A DNA stretch of 64,000 nucleotides from positions 620,001 through 684,000 of the forward strand of contig WAID01000001.1 in assembly GCA_016584495.1 (NCBI GenBank). The letters are read 5' to 3'. Origin of the DNA: Celoporthe dispersa (lineage: Eukaryota; Ascomycota; Sordariomycetes; Diaporthales; Cryphonectriaceae). Numbering within the stretch: the first letter of the stretch is position 1; every line of letters starts with the position of its first letter. A program made the position numbers and the translations under genes. The notes under the pieces were generated by a model. That model made no database searches. It worked only from the letters and a program-made list of their open reading frames with translations, and was not told where the DNA came from. Shown here piece by piece: positions 22,501 through 35,668 of the stretch.

Positions 22501-24363
22501 GCACAGTACCACTGTAGGTATGTATGTACGAGAGAGCAGGCTCAGCCAAGCAAAAGACAGGATAACTACCCCTGCAGGCTGAGGCAACCCCAGTCTCTCT
22601 CTCTCTCTCTTCCTCTTCTCTCTCCTCTCTCTCCCCTGCTACCACTGTACCTTTCCTTGTACCCCGGCGACACGGGACAGGATGCGAGATGCAGTGACCG
22701 GGGGTGGAGGAGAGGACGCTTTCTATGGAGGTAGGCCAGACACTACGTATGGTACATGCAGGAAGAGAAGATTCAACCTGGTGCTCGTGCACGCGGCAGG
22801 GCGGAGACATGGGAAGCGAAGGGAGAGAGGAAGTGCCTGAGAACGTGTTGCATGCAATGCACGTCTTTGACCTCGTCCCAACTTTTTACCTGCTCCGCCC
22901 TGAACGCTCAGGACGGAGAGCCGTCCTGCCGTCGTAGCGTGAGGAAGGGAAAGGAAGAAAAGAAAGAAAAAAAAAGGAACACAAGGATGTGGTGGTGGTG
23001 GTGGAAACCAGGAACACAGAAAATCTCATACAAGAATACAGGAACAGTGTCAGGAGACTTTTGGTTAGCCTGCAAGAGAATCCATTGGCGTGCGTACTGA
23101 CCGCATCGTGTACCCTGCCTGGTCCTTTTTTTTTTTTTTGCTTCTCTCTTTCTATTAAATCCTTTATTTAATTTTTTTTTATATTTTTTCTTCCCGTTTC
23201 TCCTTGCGGTCAAGAGGCGATGGGGTCAATTGGCGGTAAAACCGTGTGCATGCAGATTTGCTGCACTGAGCTTGCTCGTCCAGCCCACACGGTCTCCATA
23301 CCGAGAGCCAGGGCCGAACCAACCTGGGTCTTCTGTAATTTGTACGGCAACGTATGCTGTTCACTGTGTACAGCGGTCACAGTAAGCTCCTCCTCCGCAC
23401 AGGCGAGAGCGAGAGCAGGACAGTACTACACAGTATCACAGTAGTCGTGGCATGTCGCTCACGCCCAAGCCCACGCCGAGGTTTGCGTGTTGCCCGTGGG
23501 GTGCGCTGCGCATACACAGACACAGACACACACGCACACGCGAGGCCATCTTTTCCAGCCAAAAGAAGGTGGTTGGGTACCATGTACCATCGGAGGGGAG
23601 AGGGAGCGCCATGATGGGCCGACCAGCACTGGTGGCCAGTTCTGAACCTCGCTTGACCAGACGCCCTCAGGCCCCGCAACACAGGCCACCCCTTTTTCGC
23701 CGCGAGGGAGGGTTTTGGGTGAGCATCGCACCCAGAGAGGAGCCCTGAAAACGGTGAGGCTCGCGCGCCAGGCCGGCCCGCCGAGACCCGGCCCGCTAAA
23801 GCAGAGCGAGCCTAGGGCCAGGAGAGAGGGGGGGGAAGCAAGGAGCATGGCAGCCTGGGAAGCTTCAGGTCTGCGCATTTCGAGTGGACCAGAAGAGACC
23901 GCATCTCGCGCCCAGCCTCCAGGATATATCCTATACTGCTGGTAGACCAAAAAAAAGTCACGAGATGGACCGACATGGCGAGAGAGATGAAGAGAGAGAG
24001 AGAGAGAAGAAAAAGAATATGCCGATCGTTTCTCCTTGCCCCCCCCCTCTTCCTCCTCATCACCTCACTCTTGTCGCAGTGAGTCAGAGACAAGAACAAG
24101 AGAACAACGCAGACCAGGATCTTTCCTGGCACCACGCTGGCCTGGAAGCAATCAAAAAAAGCCCAATAGCACATGTTTAGCCAGAGGGTAGCGCCAACCT
24201 TGCCATACAGCCGACAGGTTGATCATCTCACTTTCTCACCATTGCCTCCTCCTCCCCAGGTTCCCTGCAGAAAGGGTACATCCGAAACCCACGGCTCGTG
24301 AGGGCCGTCGTGTCCGACCGCCAGAGATGTTTGCGGTTCGTGTCGCGGTGATCACCATAGGAA

Positions 24364-24375
24364 CCCCCCCCCCCC
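24364..24375. repeat. Poly-C run (C12)
   Basis: Twelve consecutive C on the plus strand, followed by an AT-rich AATAATAATG stretch. This is a likely site of length error. Confidence 0.9.
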
Positions 24376-25342
24376 AAAATAATAATAATGAAAATATTAA
24401 AATAAAAAAAGAAGTCCCTCTCCCCACAGTATCTGATCCCGTTTAGCTGTGCTGAGAGGATCAGCTGCGACGGTGCCAGGGCCACTGGTCCGCTCGCCTC
24501 GCCACAAGTCGGGTTTGACAGTGGTGACAAGCCACGGGCTGACGCCTTACGTGGAGACCTGCCCCCTCTCCCCCCTCGTAAGTAAGAGGAGGGAAGGGAG
24601 AAGAGAAGGAAAAAAAAAGAAACACAGGGCAGAGAGGAGCTCTCCGGTGTTCCCTCTTATTTCCGCTGTTACGCATTTTTTTCTATTCCGGGAGGGTTTC
24701 GGTGCGTGTAGACGAGAAACGAAAATCATGATATTTCCTTTCCGCCCTGGTGACCGGTCGGCCTGCTCCTGGACTTGGTAGGTTGGCCCCGAGCTATGGT
24801 TTCGAACATGATACGTATCGATACTTAGTTTGGCAACATGTCCTGCCCATCTGTCTCCCGTTATCTGCCGTCTCATACGATCTCGAACCTCGGCCTGTGC
24901 CGCTGAACAGGTGCTGCTGGGGGGGGGGCAACTCACCGTCAGGGCTAAGAGTTGCACCGTGAATCTTCATAAGCAGGCAAGTTTTTTTTTTGTTTTTTTT
25001 GGTCTTTTCCCACTACGATCTCTCTGCGGCATGCTGCAGCCCTGTCAGGGCCAGCAGCGAGCTGAGTACAACCTGCCGCTGCAATCCCCTCCCCCCCTTT
25101 CCCCTCTCATTGGCACAAATTTGTCATGCGCGGAGGCACGGCAGTGTGCTGCACCCGTCGTTCCGTCCAGTACGCGAGATGGTACGTGGTTGGTGGATCA
25201 AGCTCACTTGACTTATTGCAGGGCGGTGATGACCGACTCCTGAGGGCAAAAGATCCGGTTGGAACAGGACGGGGGGTTTGGTGGTGGTGGAGGGTGAGGG
25301 CCGCCTGCAGTAGTGATAAGCTGCTAAGACAGGGCGCCGGAG

Positions 25343-25343
<1 letters not shown>

Positions 25344-25382
<39 letters not shown>

Positions 25383-25391
25383 ACACACACC
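25344..25391. repeat. (CA)n microsatellite
   Basis: An uninterrupted CA array of about 17 units, one TA interruption near 25377, then about 6 further units. Confidence 0.95.
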
Positions 25392-26608
25392 CTAATTAAA
25401 ACCCCAGCTCTCAGCTAATCAAACGTTTCGTGAGAACCACATGCATACAAGCACAAGCCTTGCCGGTGTGCAAGCCGTAAATGAGATGATTGAGAGGAAA
25501 TTCCCACCGTTTTCTCTCTTTGAGATTGACCCCGAAATTCAAAATCCAAACGGACAGACGGCCCCCGGCCCCCCTCCTGAGCTTCTTCTCCATTGAAAGC
25601 CCGGGCGCCGGGTCAGGCATATTCCCAGCTTACTGTGCTGGGGGCTTGCATCAATCTCGAGGAAATTGGACAATAACTTGTCAAGTCAGGACAGCCCCGT
25701 CGCTGATGGGCCTCCTCCTATAGTAGGATGATTAATGGCTGCTGAGAGAGAAGAGAGCCTGCATGTTCGTATTCTATTTTACTCTTCTTATTTACCGCTA
25801 TTGGCTATCCACGTACAACGTCGGCACATGGGAAAGGGAAATGGACAATGTGCTTTCCCATGGCTCGGGAAATGGTTATGTGCGGCCTGAGCCCCGACCG
25901 CCGCCCCAAATATCGACATGCACCTTTTTCCGAGGACCACCCCAGCACTAATGCGCGCCTCACCACGCCTGTCAGCGACTCCTACTCGTGTATCCAAGGC
26001 GGAGAAGATGAAGTGAGGTGAGAAGTATTAGCAAAGCACACTTGCTCTCCCTTCAGCTCCATGCACGAGATGAGAAAAAGAGAAAAGAGAAAAGAAAGCT
26101 TTGGGGGGGGGTTTTCTCTCTCTCTCTCTCTCTCCCTTCTAACGACGTTGCATCTGGCCGGAAGCTATTTCCAGATTTGTGAATATTTTCCATGTAATAG
26201 TACTATAATGGTACTAGTAATTGTTATTGTTGTTGTTGTTGCTGTGCCCTTCAGCCAAGAACTATTATCAGCCTGCAAGTATAGCACCACGGCCCCTTTG
26301 TGCCCGGTGCCCCCATGCACTCTCTTTGGAAGCCGCGCCGCCACGCGTAAAGTGGCGTTCTGATCTTCCAAGATTTCTCCCGCCCGCTCACGACCGCGAC
26401 CTGAACTAGGCCCAGCCTGGTCTCAAGTCGTGCCTCTCCCTATACCCAAGACATTCCCAACAGTGGGGCACACCCCCAATCCCTCCACGCCCGCCCTGGG
26501 TAGCCTGCCTCAGCTCTCTGGGGAGTGAGTAAGTAAGATGCAGGCGAAAAGGGCTCCAGACAGACAGGTGAGGCCTTGTTCAGGATGCAGCCCCGTGGCA
26601 AGGAACAT

Positions 26609-26627
26609 ACACACACACACACACACA
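26609..26627. repeat. (AC)n microsatellite
   Basis: About nine AC units. A (GA)n tract lies nearby at about 26764-26782. Confidence 0.9.
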
Positions 26628-29600
26628 AGTCGGGATGACGCTGCACGCTGCAAGCCCAATCAGCGCCTTCAGACGCGAGACTGCGCGGGGTCGGGTCTTC
26701 TGCCAACCCACCCACCCTTGCATCTGATGCGTGTCATTCTCTGGGTTGAGAAATTCCATGGTCGAGAGAGAGAGAGAGAGAGAACGCCAGAGACACAACA
26801 CACACACAAGAATGGCAGCAGCCGGTTTCCTCATGTCCCAGCGAGACATTTGGTCCCCGAAAAGGGTTGTCACCCTGCGTGCTACGGTACATAACACGGA
26901 AGGCCAAAGTGGTTGCATGTAAGGGCTCGAAGATGGCCCGTTCATGGAGGCCCGCGCTGCATTACCATTCGATCTTCCTCTCGGAGATCAATGAAACCTC
27001 TTCCAGGGATTCAATACTCATAGGGCCAAGGCGATGATACATGCAGATACGACCTTTCTTCCATCCCGCGCGCGCCTCTGCTGGCCTTGCCTGCATCAAG
27101 CCACATCGCGCGCCGGGCCAGGGCCTTGCGCGTGGTCTGACTGGTTCCCTGCCAGGCGGGACGAGTTCCTGTCTCTCTCTAGGCCCATCTCCTCATGCGA
27201 GGACGGCTCAGAACCAATTTAACCATTTAGGGATATATTGGCAGAACCAAAAAAAAAAAAAATCCCCCCCCCAAGAAATATTCGAATCAACACACACGGT
27301 TCATCCATTCATCCGTCGTCCCTCTGTTGCATCACTGCTGAGCGACACTGGCTTTTAGCGCCTCTTCCCCACATGACCGGTGTATTGATTACTGCCCGTC
27401 ACAATGTCGTGAGACGGTTTTGGCATGTCGCTCATCTCTCGTGAGACGACGGCATACATAAACGGGACAAAGAAAAACAGGTATACAGTTTGATAATTAG
27501 CAGGGCGGATGAGACGCTCGAAATAACATCATTCTTGTCTCATCCCCTCGCTACCCCTCTTTTATTTCTTTTTCTCTTATTCCTTCCTTTGCCAATTTTG
27601 TAGGTATTCCCCGGAAGGGGGCTCCTGTATGTCTGAACTGCAGGTCTCACAGAGAAAACAAAACAAAAAAAAAAAAAAAGGAAAGAAAATGTGGGGTGCT
27701 CGGCGTCCAATCTCTTGGTAGGAAACGATTGACAGGAGGAGGAGGCAAAAATAAGCAATACCGCATTCTGCAGATGATCGGATCTTACTACTGTATGTAC
27801 AATGCATTGTGCGGTGTGACACCAGTGGTGACAAGTGGGTAAAAGGCGTCTTCAGCCTCACGAGTTATTGTATTGTACTATAAAACTTTGATGGGGGTTT
27901 TCTTTTTCTTTTCCTGGATGAAATGCAAGAATGCAATATCACGGTGGTGCCAAGTAGGGATGGATAGGATGATGATCTACGACTCACTTTCATCTATGAA
28001 TCTAATACTATTTACATAGGAGGTCTAATAATAATCTAACACCCCAGAAAAGAAAAAATTAAAGAGCCGTCGAACAGTGGCAACAGACCATGACACAGGC
28101 GACATGCAGCGCGGACTGGCCCTGTCTTTTTTTCCCCTCGACCAGGCCTTGTCGCGCGGCTCGATGATCTACACACTACTATAATACTTACACACTACTA
28201 CAGTGTCACCTCCGCCTAGCCCTAACGACTACTGCATACTATCTAAAACGCCTGCATAGTATACAGTGGCAACTGGGCCTGAGTATCATCCTCCCATGAC
28301 TGGGACCCTATTCCAGCCCTTGCATCCAGATCACCTTTGTTTTTTCTTTTTCTTTTTGGGACCCATCGCCGCTCTCGAGACACGTACTAGATATGGATAG
28401 CTACAAGTAGAGCCGAGATAACGCGCTGAGATCTGCCACACCAGCAGACCAGGTCGATGGCCCGGTGGTCACCCCCTCCCCGGGCTCTGGGTCGCCGAGG
28501 CCACTGAAACGGGTGCGAGAAAAGGTGACGGATGAAACCTCCCCAGCTTGCCCTACCTACTTACTCTACACTCCAGCCACATTAGCTCTCGTTTCTGCCA
28601 GCGCGTGCTCTCACGTTGTGCTGGGCCGCGGGATGGAGGAGGAAAGACCTGCGGCTGGGGGGGGGGGGGAAGGACGGGGTTGTGAGATCCTGATGCCGAT
28701 CTAGGAAGCGCGCCATCTTGACCATCAAAGATGAGTATGTACAGTATGTACCATAGTAGATGGCCTCCAAAAAAACGGCACGGTGTCGTGGAGCGACCAA
28801 GCAAGTACCTCACAGTGCAACTGAAATTTTTTTGTTTTCCCTTTCTTCTTTCTTTTCGAACGATGATGATAGCGCCATGTGCCATCCCCATCCGACCATG
28901 TGGCGGGAGCTGATGGCTGGTGGAACCTTGCTGCTGTCACAGCTTTCTCCTCTCCCCCCCTCCCAGCTCTTCGGACCCCCGGCAGCTCAGCCAGGTTCTG
29001 AGGATCTCGGATGGATCGAGCGAACTTTCCACCCACCAAGGCAAGCCACGCTCCTCTCCTCCTGTCAGGAGGAGTGCGGAACCACAACCCCGTCCCGCTT
29101 CGTCGGTGTTGTCTTCCAAGTTTCTCCCACATCCAGCAAGAAGCGGTGACGATCGGTTGGCGGGTGGTGCACGGCCAGGGGAGAAGAGAGAGAGAGAGTG
29201 AGAGAGAGAAGGCGGGCGGATACCACTACCAGCACGGACTGCTTCGCCCAGAGATCTAGTCTCGTGCTGCTGCAGCTAAGAAAGACTCTATTCTTGGAAA
29301 ACCAGAGACCCCATCGTGGCCCATGCCCCCTTCTCTGCATTGCCCTGCCACGAAGAGAGGAGATGCCGGGCCCTGACCCGAATCCGAAATCGACAATGTC
29401 CAGACCGATGACTCGGCTCGATCATAAAGAAAAGAAAAGAAAAAAAGTCCCGGTCCAGTCCCCGCCGCAGAGGTGCGTGGCTGCAGGGAATCCACTGGCG
29501 ACCGTTGCCCTGTTCGGAACGCCCACGGCCAAGAGCCAGGTCCTTGGAAGGGACCTTTTTTTTGCCAGCGCATCTTATCCTCCTCTCCTGGAGCGGTTGG

Positions 29601-30503
29601 ATGCTATACAGTACATACAATTGCATGAACCACTAACAACCAGCAGTGCATGTGTGGGGTTCGCTAGTCCCCTTTCACGCCATGCCCGCGGGGGGCGCCT
29701 GTCCCGGTGCCTCGGGAAGCACGAACCGTTTTTTCTCTTTCTTTCTCTTTGTTCCCTGCACGGGCCTGGAATCAAAGGGAGGAGAGATGAGAGAGAGGAG
29801 GGAAAGGCCATAAAAAAAAAAAAAAGGGTCTGTGGGTCCCCCTTTTGGGAAATTTGTTTACTGGGTGGTTCATGCAAGGTGGAAATCCGGGAGGCTGGGT
29901 GGGAGAAGGACGACGACGACGAACAAGCGTCCTTGTCATCAGCTAGCCGCGTGTGGGTTCCGTTCTGGCGCGGTGCATGGCATTGTTGTTGGGGGTGGTC
30001 TGGTTGGTTGGTTGAGGAGGAAGGAGGAGGAAAAAGGATGAAGGGGGTTCCACGATAACCGCGGTGGTGAACTGGCGCGGTTGCCGGCGGTGAGGGGAAC
30101 CAGGGTCGGCCAGCCAGGTATCAAGATCCGTTGGTATCTATGTCATAGGTTATCGTGGGCCACCCGATCGTCATCAGCCCTGGGAGAAGGCAGAGAAGAA
30201 GGGAAACAGAAAAAGACAGGGTAGGAAGAGAGAGAATGCGCTGTCAACCTGTCAGATCCGCATCTTGGCTTTGAATTCAGGCCTGATCCTGGACCGAGAT
30301 GGATATTGAAGAAGAAGAAAAGATATCATGTGTTGAACTGAATTCTCTGGTGAGGCGTACGTTTACCAGCATGGGATTGGACCCTCTCCTCTGTGATCAG
30401 CCTATTCCTTCGTGCGACCACCACACAATCGTGAGATACACCATTGGGTTCTCAATATCGTACTATATTGTATCTTAATTGCTCAGCTTCATGTCTTGTC
30501 ATT

Positions 30504-30505
<2 letters not shown>

Positions 30506-30539
<34 letters not shown>
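30506..30539. repeat. (CT)n microsatellite
   Basis: Seventeen perfect CT units in the gene-free region. Confidence 0.95.
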
Positions 30540-30544
<5 letters not shown>

Positions 30545-33184
30545 TCATATGGCCAGCCGGGGGCCCACGAGAGAACAGCTGGCGTCCTTGCATCCTGTTT
30601 TTTTCCTGTTCCAAGGTTTCCTTGTCAGCCACCTCAGCCGTGGGTCAGACCAGGAGCCGAGGAGGCTTTTCCTCCCTCTCATCACCAATCCCATCCACTT
30701 CCAACACGGCTCAGATCGAGATCAGCAGATCAGACAGGACCAGTCGGCACATTTTAATCACTAGGCTGGGCCAAAACCACATCAACCAGAGGCTGACGAT
30801 CAACAGGTTTAAAACTTGCCCATATGACTCGAACATGGGAAAGTGACCTTGGTACATGGGTTTTGTTTTTCTGTTTCTGGTTCCATCCCCGCAGCCTCAC
30901 TGTGGCGCCTTCAGCCTCAGCCTGCTGACGAAGCACGCACTCGTCTGGCAGCAACCTATCACGCGAAGGCCCTGGCCGGGGTTCGTTGGTTCTGTCCTGT
31001 CACGCACAGGCCATTGTACAGCAAAGCCATCGTGCACGATGACGGATCCCACACATTCAGGTTTTCCCTCATGTCCGTCGACGTCAGAGGAAGCACCGAC
31101 GTGTCTCACCTCCAGACGTGGTCGTGGGGACACCTGCCTGACGACTCACTTAAACGACAGCTCAATGATGGAGAGGCGCCCCGTCCGCTCCTGCAAGGCA
31201 TTGCCGTGCGTTCTGCGTCTTCTGCCCCATTTTCGTGGACGTGGCTTTTGGCCCTGCTTCGGGATCTTTTTTTTTTTTTTTGGGCTGGCTGGGCTGGCTG
31301 GTCTGACCACGACGACGCCAGCTCGCAGCACAGCACAGTTCCTGTCGATCTCATCCACCCGCCTGGCCCTCACTGGAGGACGCGCGGTGGGACGCGGGAC
31401 TGCGACTCGGAGAGCCTGCTGCATGGGCCTCGCACGAACCGCGGGATGCTGCACCCACGCCGGCATTGCCCTGCGAGATATGGACGGGCCTTGCGGGTAC
31501 TCCAGCGCCCCCAAGCAGGCGATCAAGCACCAAGCAGTTGCTGTCTTGTGTGGTAGCTGTCTGGTGTGCCATCCCGGCCCACGCGCTGATTGCCCAATCG
31601 AGCTCTCCGGGGGGCCATTAAAGCTCTTGCGCCTAAGAGGACCTAAAAGGCACGAGACGGACCAGCAAGTAAGTGCCTCTTTGACCTCGACCGGCATCAG
31701 AAGCATACCACAACCCAAAAGGTCGCTCTCGGGTGGAGACTCGTCAGGCGCTCAAGCACATGCTCGGTGCTCATCACAGGTCACACCGCCCCCCTCATAC
31801 AGCTCAAAAAAAAAAAAAAACGACAAGGAGAGAGAGAGAAAAAAATAAACCCCATGTCCTTACCAGCCCCTCGGCTCTTGTCCTGGAGTCGACAGCCTCA
31901 CCAGTGCGCTCTGTGGATCCTCCATACGCGTACAGTGCCTACAAAAAAAAGGATACCTTCCAATTCATCCCATCAGATCGTGTAATCCCTGGAGAGGCCC
32001 CTCCTTGCTGCATATTCTCAACGTGTTCTGGGGCACACTGTAGACATTGTGGTCTACATACTGTATGCAGGCGGTGGGTCTCTTTTTTTCTTCTTTCTTT
32101 TCCTGTCGAAGATTTCTCGAAACAAGCAGCGGATCGAAGCACCGGGCGGTTTTGGAGTTTTGCTTGCCCGTATATCCGCCGTCAACCATCCATCCTGAGT
32201 CGCTTATCACATCCATCCGGCCAACCCCTCATCGTGATGGAGTGAGTCGCACGGTCGTACTACCAGCCCAGAGCAGCGGTGCAGGAAATCGACAGACAGC
32301 GGGAAGAAAAAGAGAAAAAGAAAGAGAAAGGAAAAAAAAGAAGGAAAAGGGGACGCGGAACAACAGCTGTTTTTATTTGCGGTGAAGGTGCATATACTTA
32401 CCGCCTCTTTTCCTTCTCGTCACCAGATCGGCACGGTCAGGTACAGAGGGAACAGAGTGCAGGTTGCCCTAGACTGGTGATTGGGTTGCAGTGTGCCTCA
32501 TGCGAATCATCGGTCGCCGCCCACCAGGACGAGGCGGGTTATTCCGTACGGGTTCTGTCTGCACCAACCTCCTTTTAAGTATCGTCATCCACCTCGCCTC
32601 TGTGACCTGGTAAAATCCCTCCGTGTGCAGAGGATGGAGAGGAAAAGAAAGAGAGAGAAAAAGACCCCTCCACCTAGCTGGTGAAATTTTCTGGGACCCA
32701 AAGACGCTGCAATGTAGATAGATGCACTGTCAAGTTGGCACAGTCCGTTTCTACATACCCCGCGTCGTCGATGACCACGACGTGACCCCGCCCGCAGAGA
32801 GCACCAAAAAAGAGGATTTCTCTTTATACTCCTCTCTTTGCGTACTTTGGCACCGCATGGCGCGCTTCTTGGATACGGTCATTGCCCGTCCCTACTGATA
32901 TGACTAAACATTATTCAGATGCATCGTTGTTCCCCCTTTGAACCTTGTACTCCTTCCTATGCAATGTTGCAGCAAGGGAGAAGGATAAGAAAAGAAAAGA
33001 AGGAAGAAGAAAAATGGCTGAAGGGGGGGATGGCACCATCACCACACACTACAGTTCTTTTTTTTCCTTTTTTTTTTTTCTTTTGATTTTCTGGTGCCGA
33101 GACGTGCGGGCGGCGTTGCACTGCAGACGGACGACGACACGTCTCCTCCTTACGTCGGCCCCCACTGGAACTCAAGGTACATGA

Positions 33185-33202
33185 GTACTGTACGTACAGT
33201 AC
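33185..33202. repeat. 18-bp perfect palindrome
   Basis: GTACTGTACGTACAGTAC equals its own reverse complement. It is embedded in a wider GTAC-rich stretch. Confidence 0.9.
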
Positions 33203-33950
33203 GATCCTACTATGCACTGCACCGTCACTGCACCGTCACGAGCTCGGCGATATGCAGAGGAGATCTTGCCACTGGCGAACGGCGAAGCTCCCTTCCCCCC
33301 TTCGTCATCCGGACCCGTGCGGTGGTATCAAATATTGGCTGATAGTCATCGAGCAGGGCAGAGGAAGCCCTGCCAGAGAAATCTCTCGCCACCCGTGCTT
33401 CAGTTCAACGGCGCGTCATGCTTATCCGCGTTCCTGGCCAGAGGGGTTCCGGCTTCACCTATCCGGTGGCCTCCTCCGCCGCTCCCGCCTCCCCCCTCCC
33501 CCCCAAGACGCTATGAAACTCTCTCCTCTCGGCGTTCTTGTCCCAAGAGCAGAAGTGATCTCTTGAGGATCAATCTATAATCATCCACCACTGCAGGGGC
33601 GGGGGTGGTGGTTTCTGTTGATCATCTTACGATGGATCAGTCAATCAATTCCTTGCAGCCAAGGTCGCGCGGTGCATCATCATCATCCCATACAAGATAC
33701 AAAAAAGGGGGGGCGTAATGGAAACCTCCGCCTCGGCATCCTGATTTGCCACAAATCCTCCTCGCAAATCTATACGTCAACGAGGGTACTCATTCCCCTT
33801 CTCTGGGCCGGTGGGATCGGGCGAGCACCCAAGACTAACGGTGTCGCAGACTCTCGCCCTCCTGGGAACCGGGATGACGCGCTGAGGCGCGTATAATGTA
33901 AGAAAGGTTAAATAAAAGGGATGGAGAGGCTCCTCCTCTCCTCTCTGCAC

Positions 33951-33962
33951 GAGACGCGTCTC
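33951..33962. repeat. 12-bp perfect palindrome containing ACGCGT
   Basis: GAGACGCGTCTC is self-complementary and contains the MCB-type core ACGCGT. No further support for function. Confidence 0.85.
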
Positions 33963-34677
33963 CCGCGTGCCACCCTACCAAAAGCCTGTCTTGTCTTGCC
34001 TCGACAACCACCCGCACAAGACCTTTCCTCTTTTTTTTTCTATTAAAAAAAACTCAATTAAAGTGCTCTAGCGCCTGCAGCAGATCTGGTGCAAGGCCAG
34101 GGATAATAGAGTTGCAACCTTAGCCTACAAGCAACAAATCTGCAAGAAAATTCCTGGCACGACACAACGCCACGCCCGGATTGGAATTGGTCTGCCCCCC
34201 CGGCCCTTGGAATGCGGAACCGAATGGATGGATAAGAAAGAAAGAAAAGGGCTTCCAACGGACTCTGTCGCGTGTGAAGTTAAAATAAGAAGAAGAAAAA
34301 AAGGGAGTGGGGGCGGGAGCCCGGACTGGCGTGCCCGACGTGCCCGACGTGCCTCACACGCGACACATCACGAACGAGGCGCGAACTCCACGCCACTCCG
34401 CCGCCTTTGCAGTCTCACACCGGGGATTTCTTTTCAAACCTTGCAAACTCGTCCCAATGCTGTGCGCCCCCTCTCCCCCTGTGACCTCGCTCAAGCTGGG
34501 GGCCGCCACCATTGGGTAACAGGATCTTTCTATCCCTTGTCGGCCTGGCATCGTCCTTCCCGAGGACAGCCGTTTTCCTTTACCCTCCGCGGCTGGCTTC
34601 GGAAGACCGTCTCTTCTTTAGAAGGGGGGGTGGGTGCCTGGATGGGATGTCGATCCGGGCCCGACATGTGACCGCAC

Positions 34678-34700
34678 GGAGGAGGAGGAGGAGGAGGAGG
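34678..34700. repeat. (GGA)n trinucleotide repeat
   Basis: Seven to eight GGA units in the gene-free region. Confidence 0.9.
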
Positions 34701-35458
34701 GTTGAGACCATTGGCCTGCTAATCATCCCAAGGCCTCAGCCGAGCTCTGCCTGGGCCGTGTCTGTGGACAAAGTTGTCCGTGTCGTGCTTCAGGTGTGTT
34801 CGCAATCCTGGGCACTGCCGGGCGACGACGGCCTCGTGGATAGGATTTCACTGGACGCCCGTGGTCACGGATCTTTCCAGCCTCGTCCTAACCAATCTTT
34901 CGTTGGTTCTTCTCCGTGACTTCTTCAAGTGAAGAAGACAACAGAGGAACACAGAGGGTCGTTGGGTGGTCTCGGCTACAGAGGACAGAGTTGGACCAAC
35001 GAGTCACAGTCGTCACACTTCTGGTACGATCTTGCGGTTGATCCTTTCCAGGGGGGGGAGGGGCAGGAGTGCAACGCGGGACCACCACTGACTAACCTAA
35101 CCGCTGCTCAAACGCGCCCGTATGCGTAAAATCCTCAAGTGAGGAACGTCAGGCTCCTCAAACGTCATCCTCCCTCCCATCTCGGAACGGCGGAAGAAGA
35201 TCTTGGTGATGATGATGTCGTCCCCGTCCCCTTCTGTGTAACACAACCATCATCAGAGCAGCATGCAGCCCTGTGGGAAACACCCCCTGCCGATGCAACC
35301 CTGCCTGTCCTCCTGGGCCCCGGATGTGGCGGCCGCCTCGGCTGCCCAATGAGGAAGTCTGGCGGACGAGGTTTTGCCCAAAAGTTCTCCAGGGGTGGTG
35401 GAAAACGCGAGGTCCGTGATCCAGTCTCTCGGGACCCAGAAAGTCTACAAAGTACTTT

Positions 35459-35493
35459 TGTGTGTGTGTGTGTGTGTGTGGAGAGAGAGAGAG
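35459..35493. repeat. Compound (TG)n(GA)n microsatellite
   Basis: About eleven TG units pass directly into about seven GA units. Confidence 0.9.
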
Positions 35494-35630
35494 ACAGACA
35501 AGGAGAGTAAAAGTCCTCCCCCCTGCTGGATCGTTTTGTACTACAAGGTTCAGAAGTTTGAAACGAAAATCACAATCCTTTCGGCATCGGCCTGTTGTAC
35601 ACACACACATGGGGACAAGGAAGGAGGAAA

Positions 35631-35668
35631 AGGAGGGAGGGAGGGGGAGGGAGGGGGAGGGAGGGAAA
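35631..35668 (+). other. G-quadruplex-like polypurine tract
   Basis: Eight or more runs of three to five G separated by single A residues, the densest G4-type array in the window. No gene lies nearby. Confidence 0.8.

Noticed and set aside
22030..22734. 234-codon frame in the desert
   Set aside because: Gly/Arg/Ser-rich translation ending in a CT-microsatellite-encoded Ser-Leu run; no coding signature.
29198..30058. 286-codon frame in the desert
   Set aside because: Low-complexity composition with Lys runs from poly-A; no domain.
30856..31848. 330-codon frame in the desert
   Set aside because: Contains a Phe run from poly-T and a Lys run from poly-A; its 237-codon overlapping frame is equally open, so neither is favoured.
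26343..33960. ACGCGT (MCB-like) sites at 26343, 31926 and 33953 upstream of the cyclin
   Set aside because: Three copies in 17.7 kb is no more than the roughly four expected by chance, and they are far from the gene.
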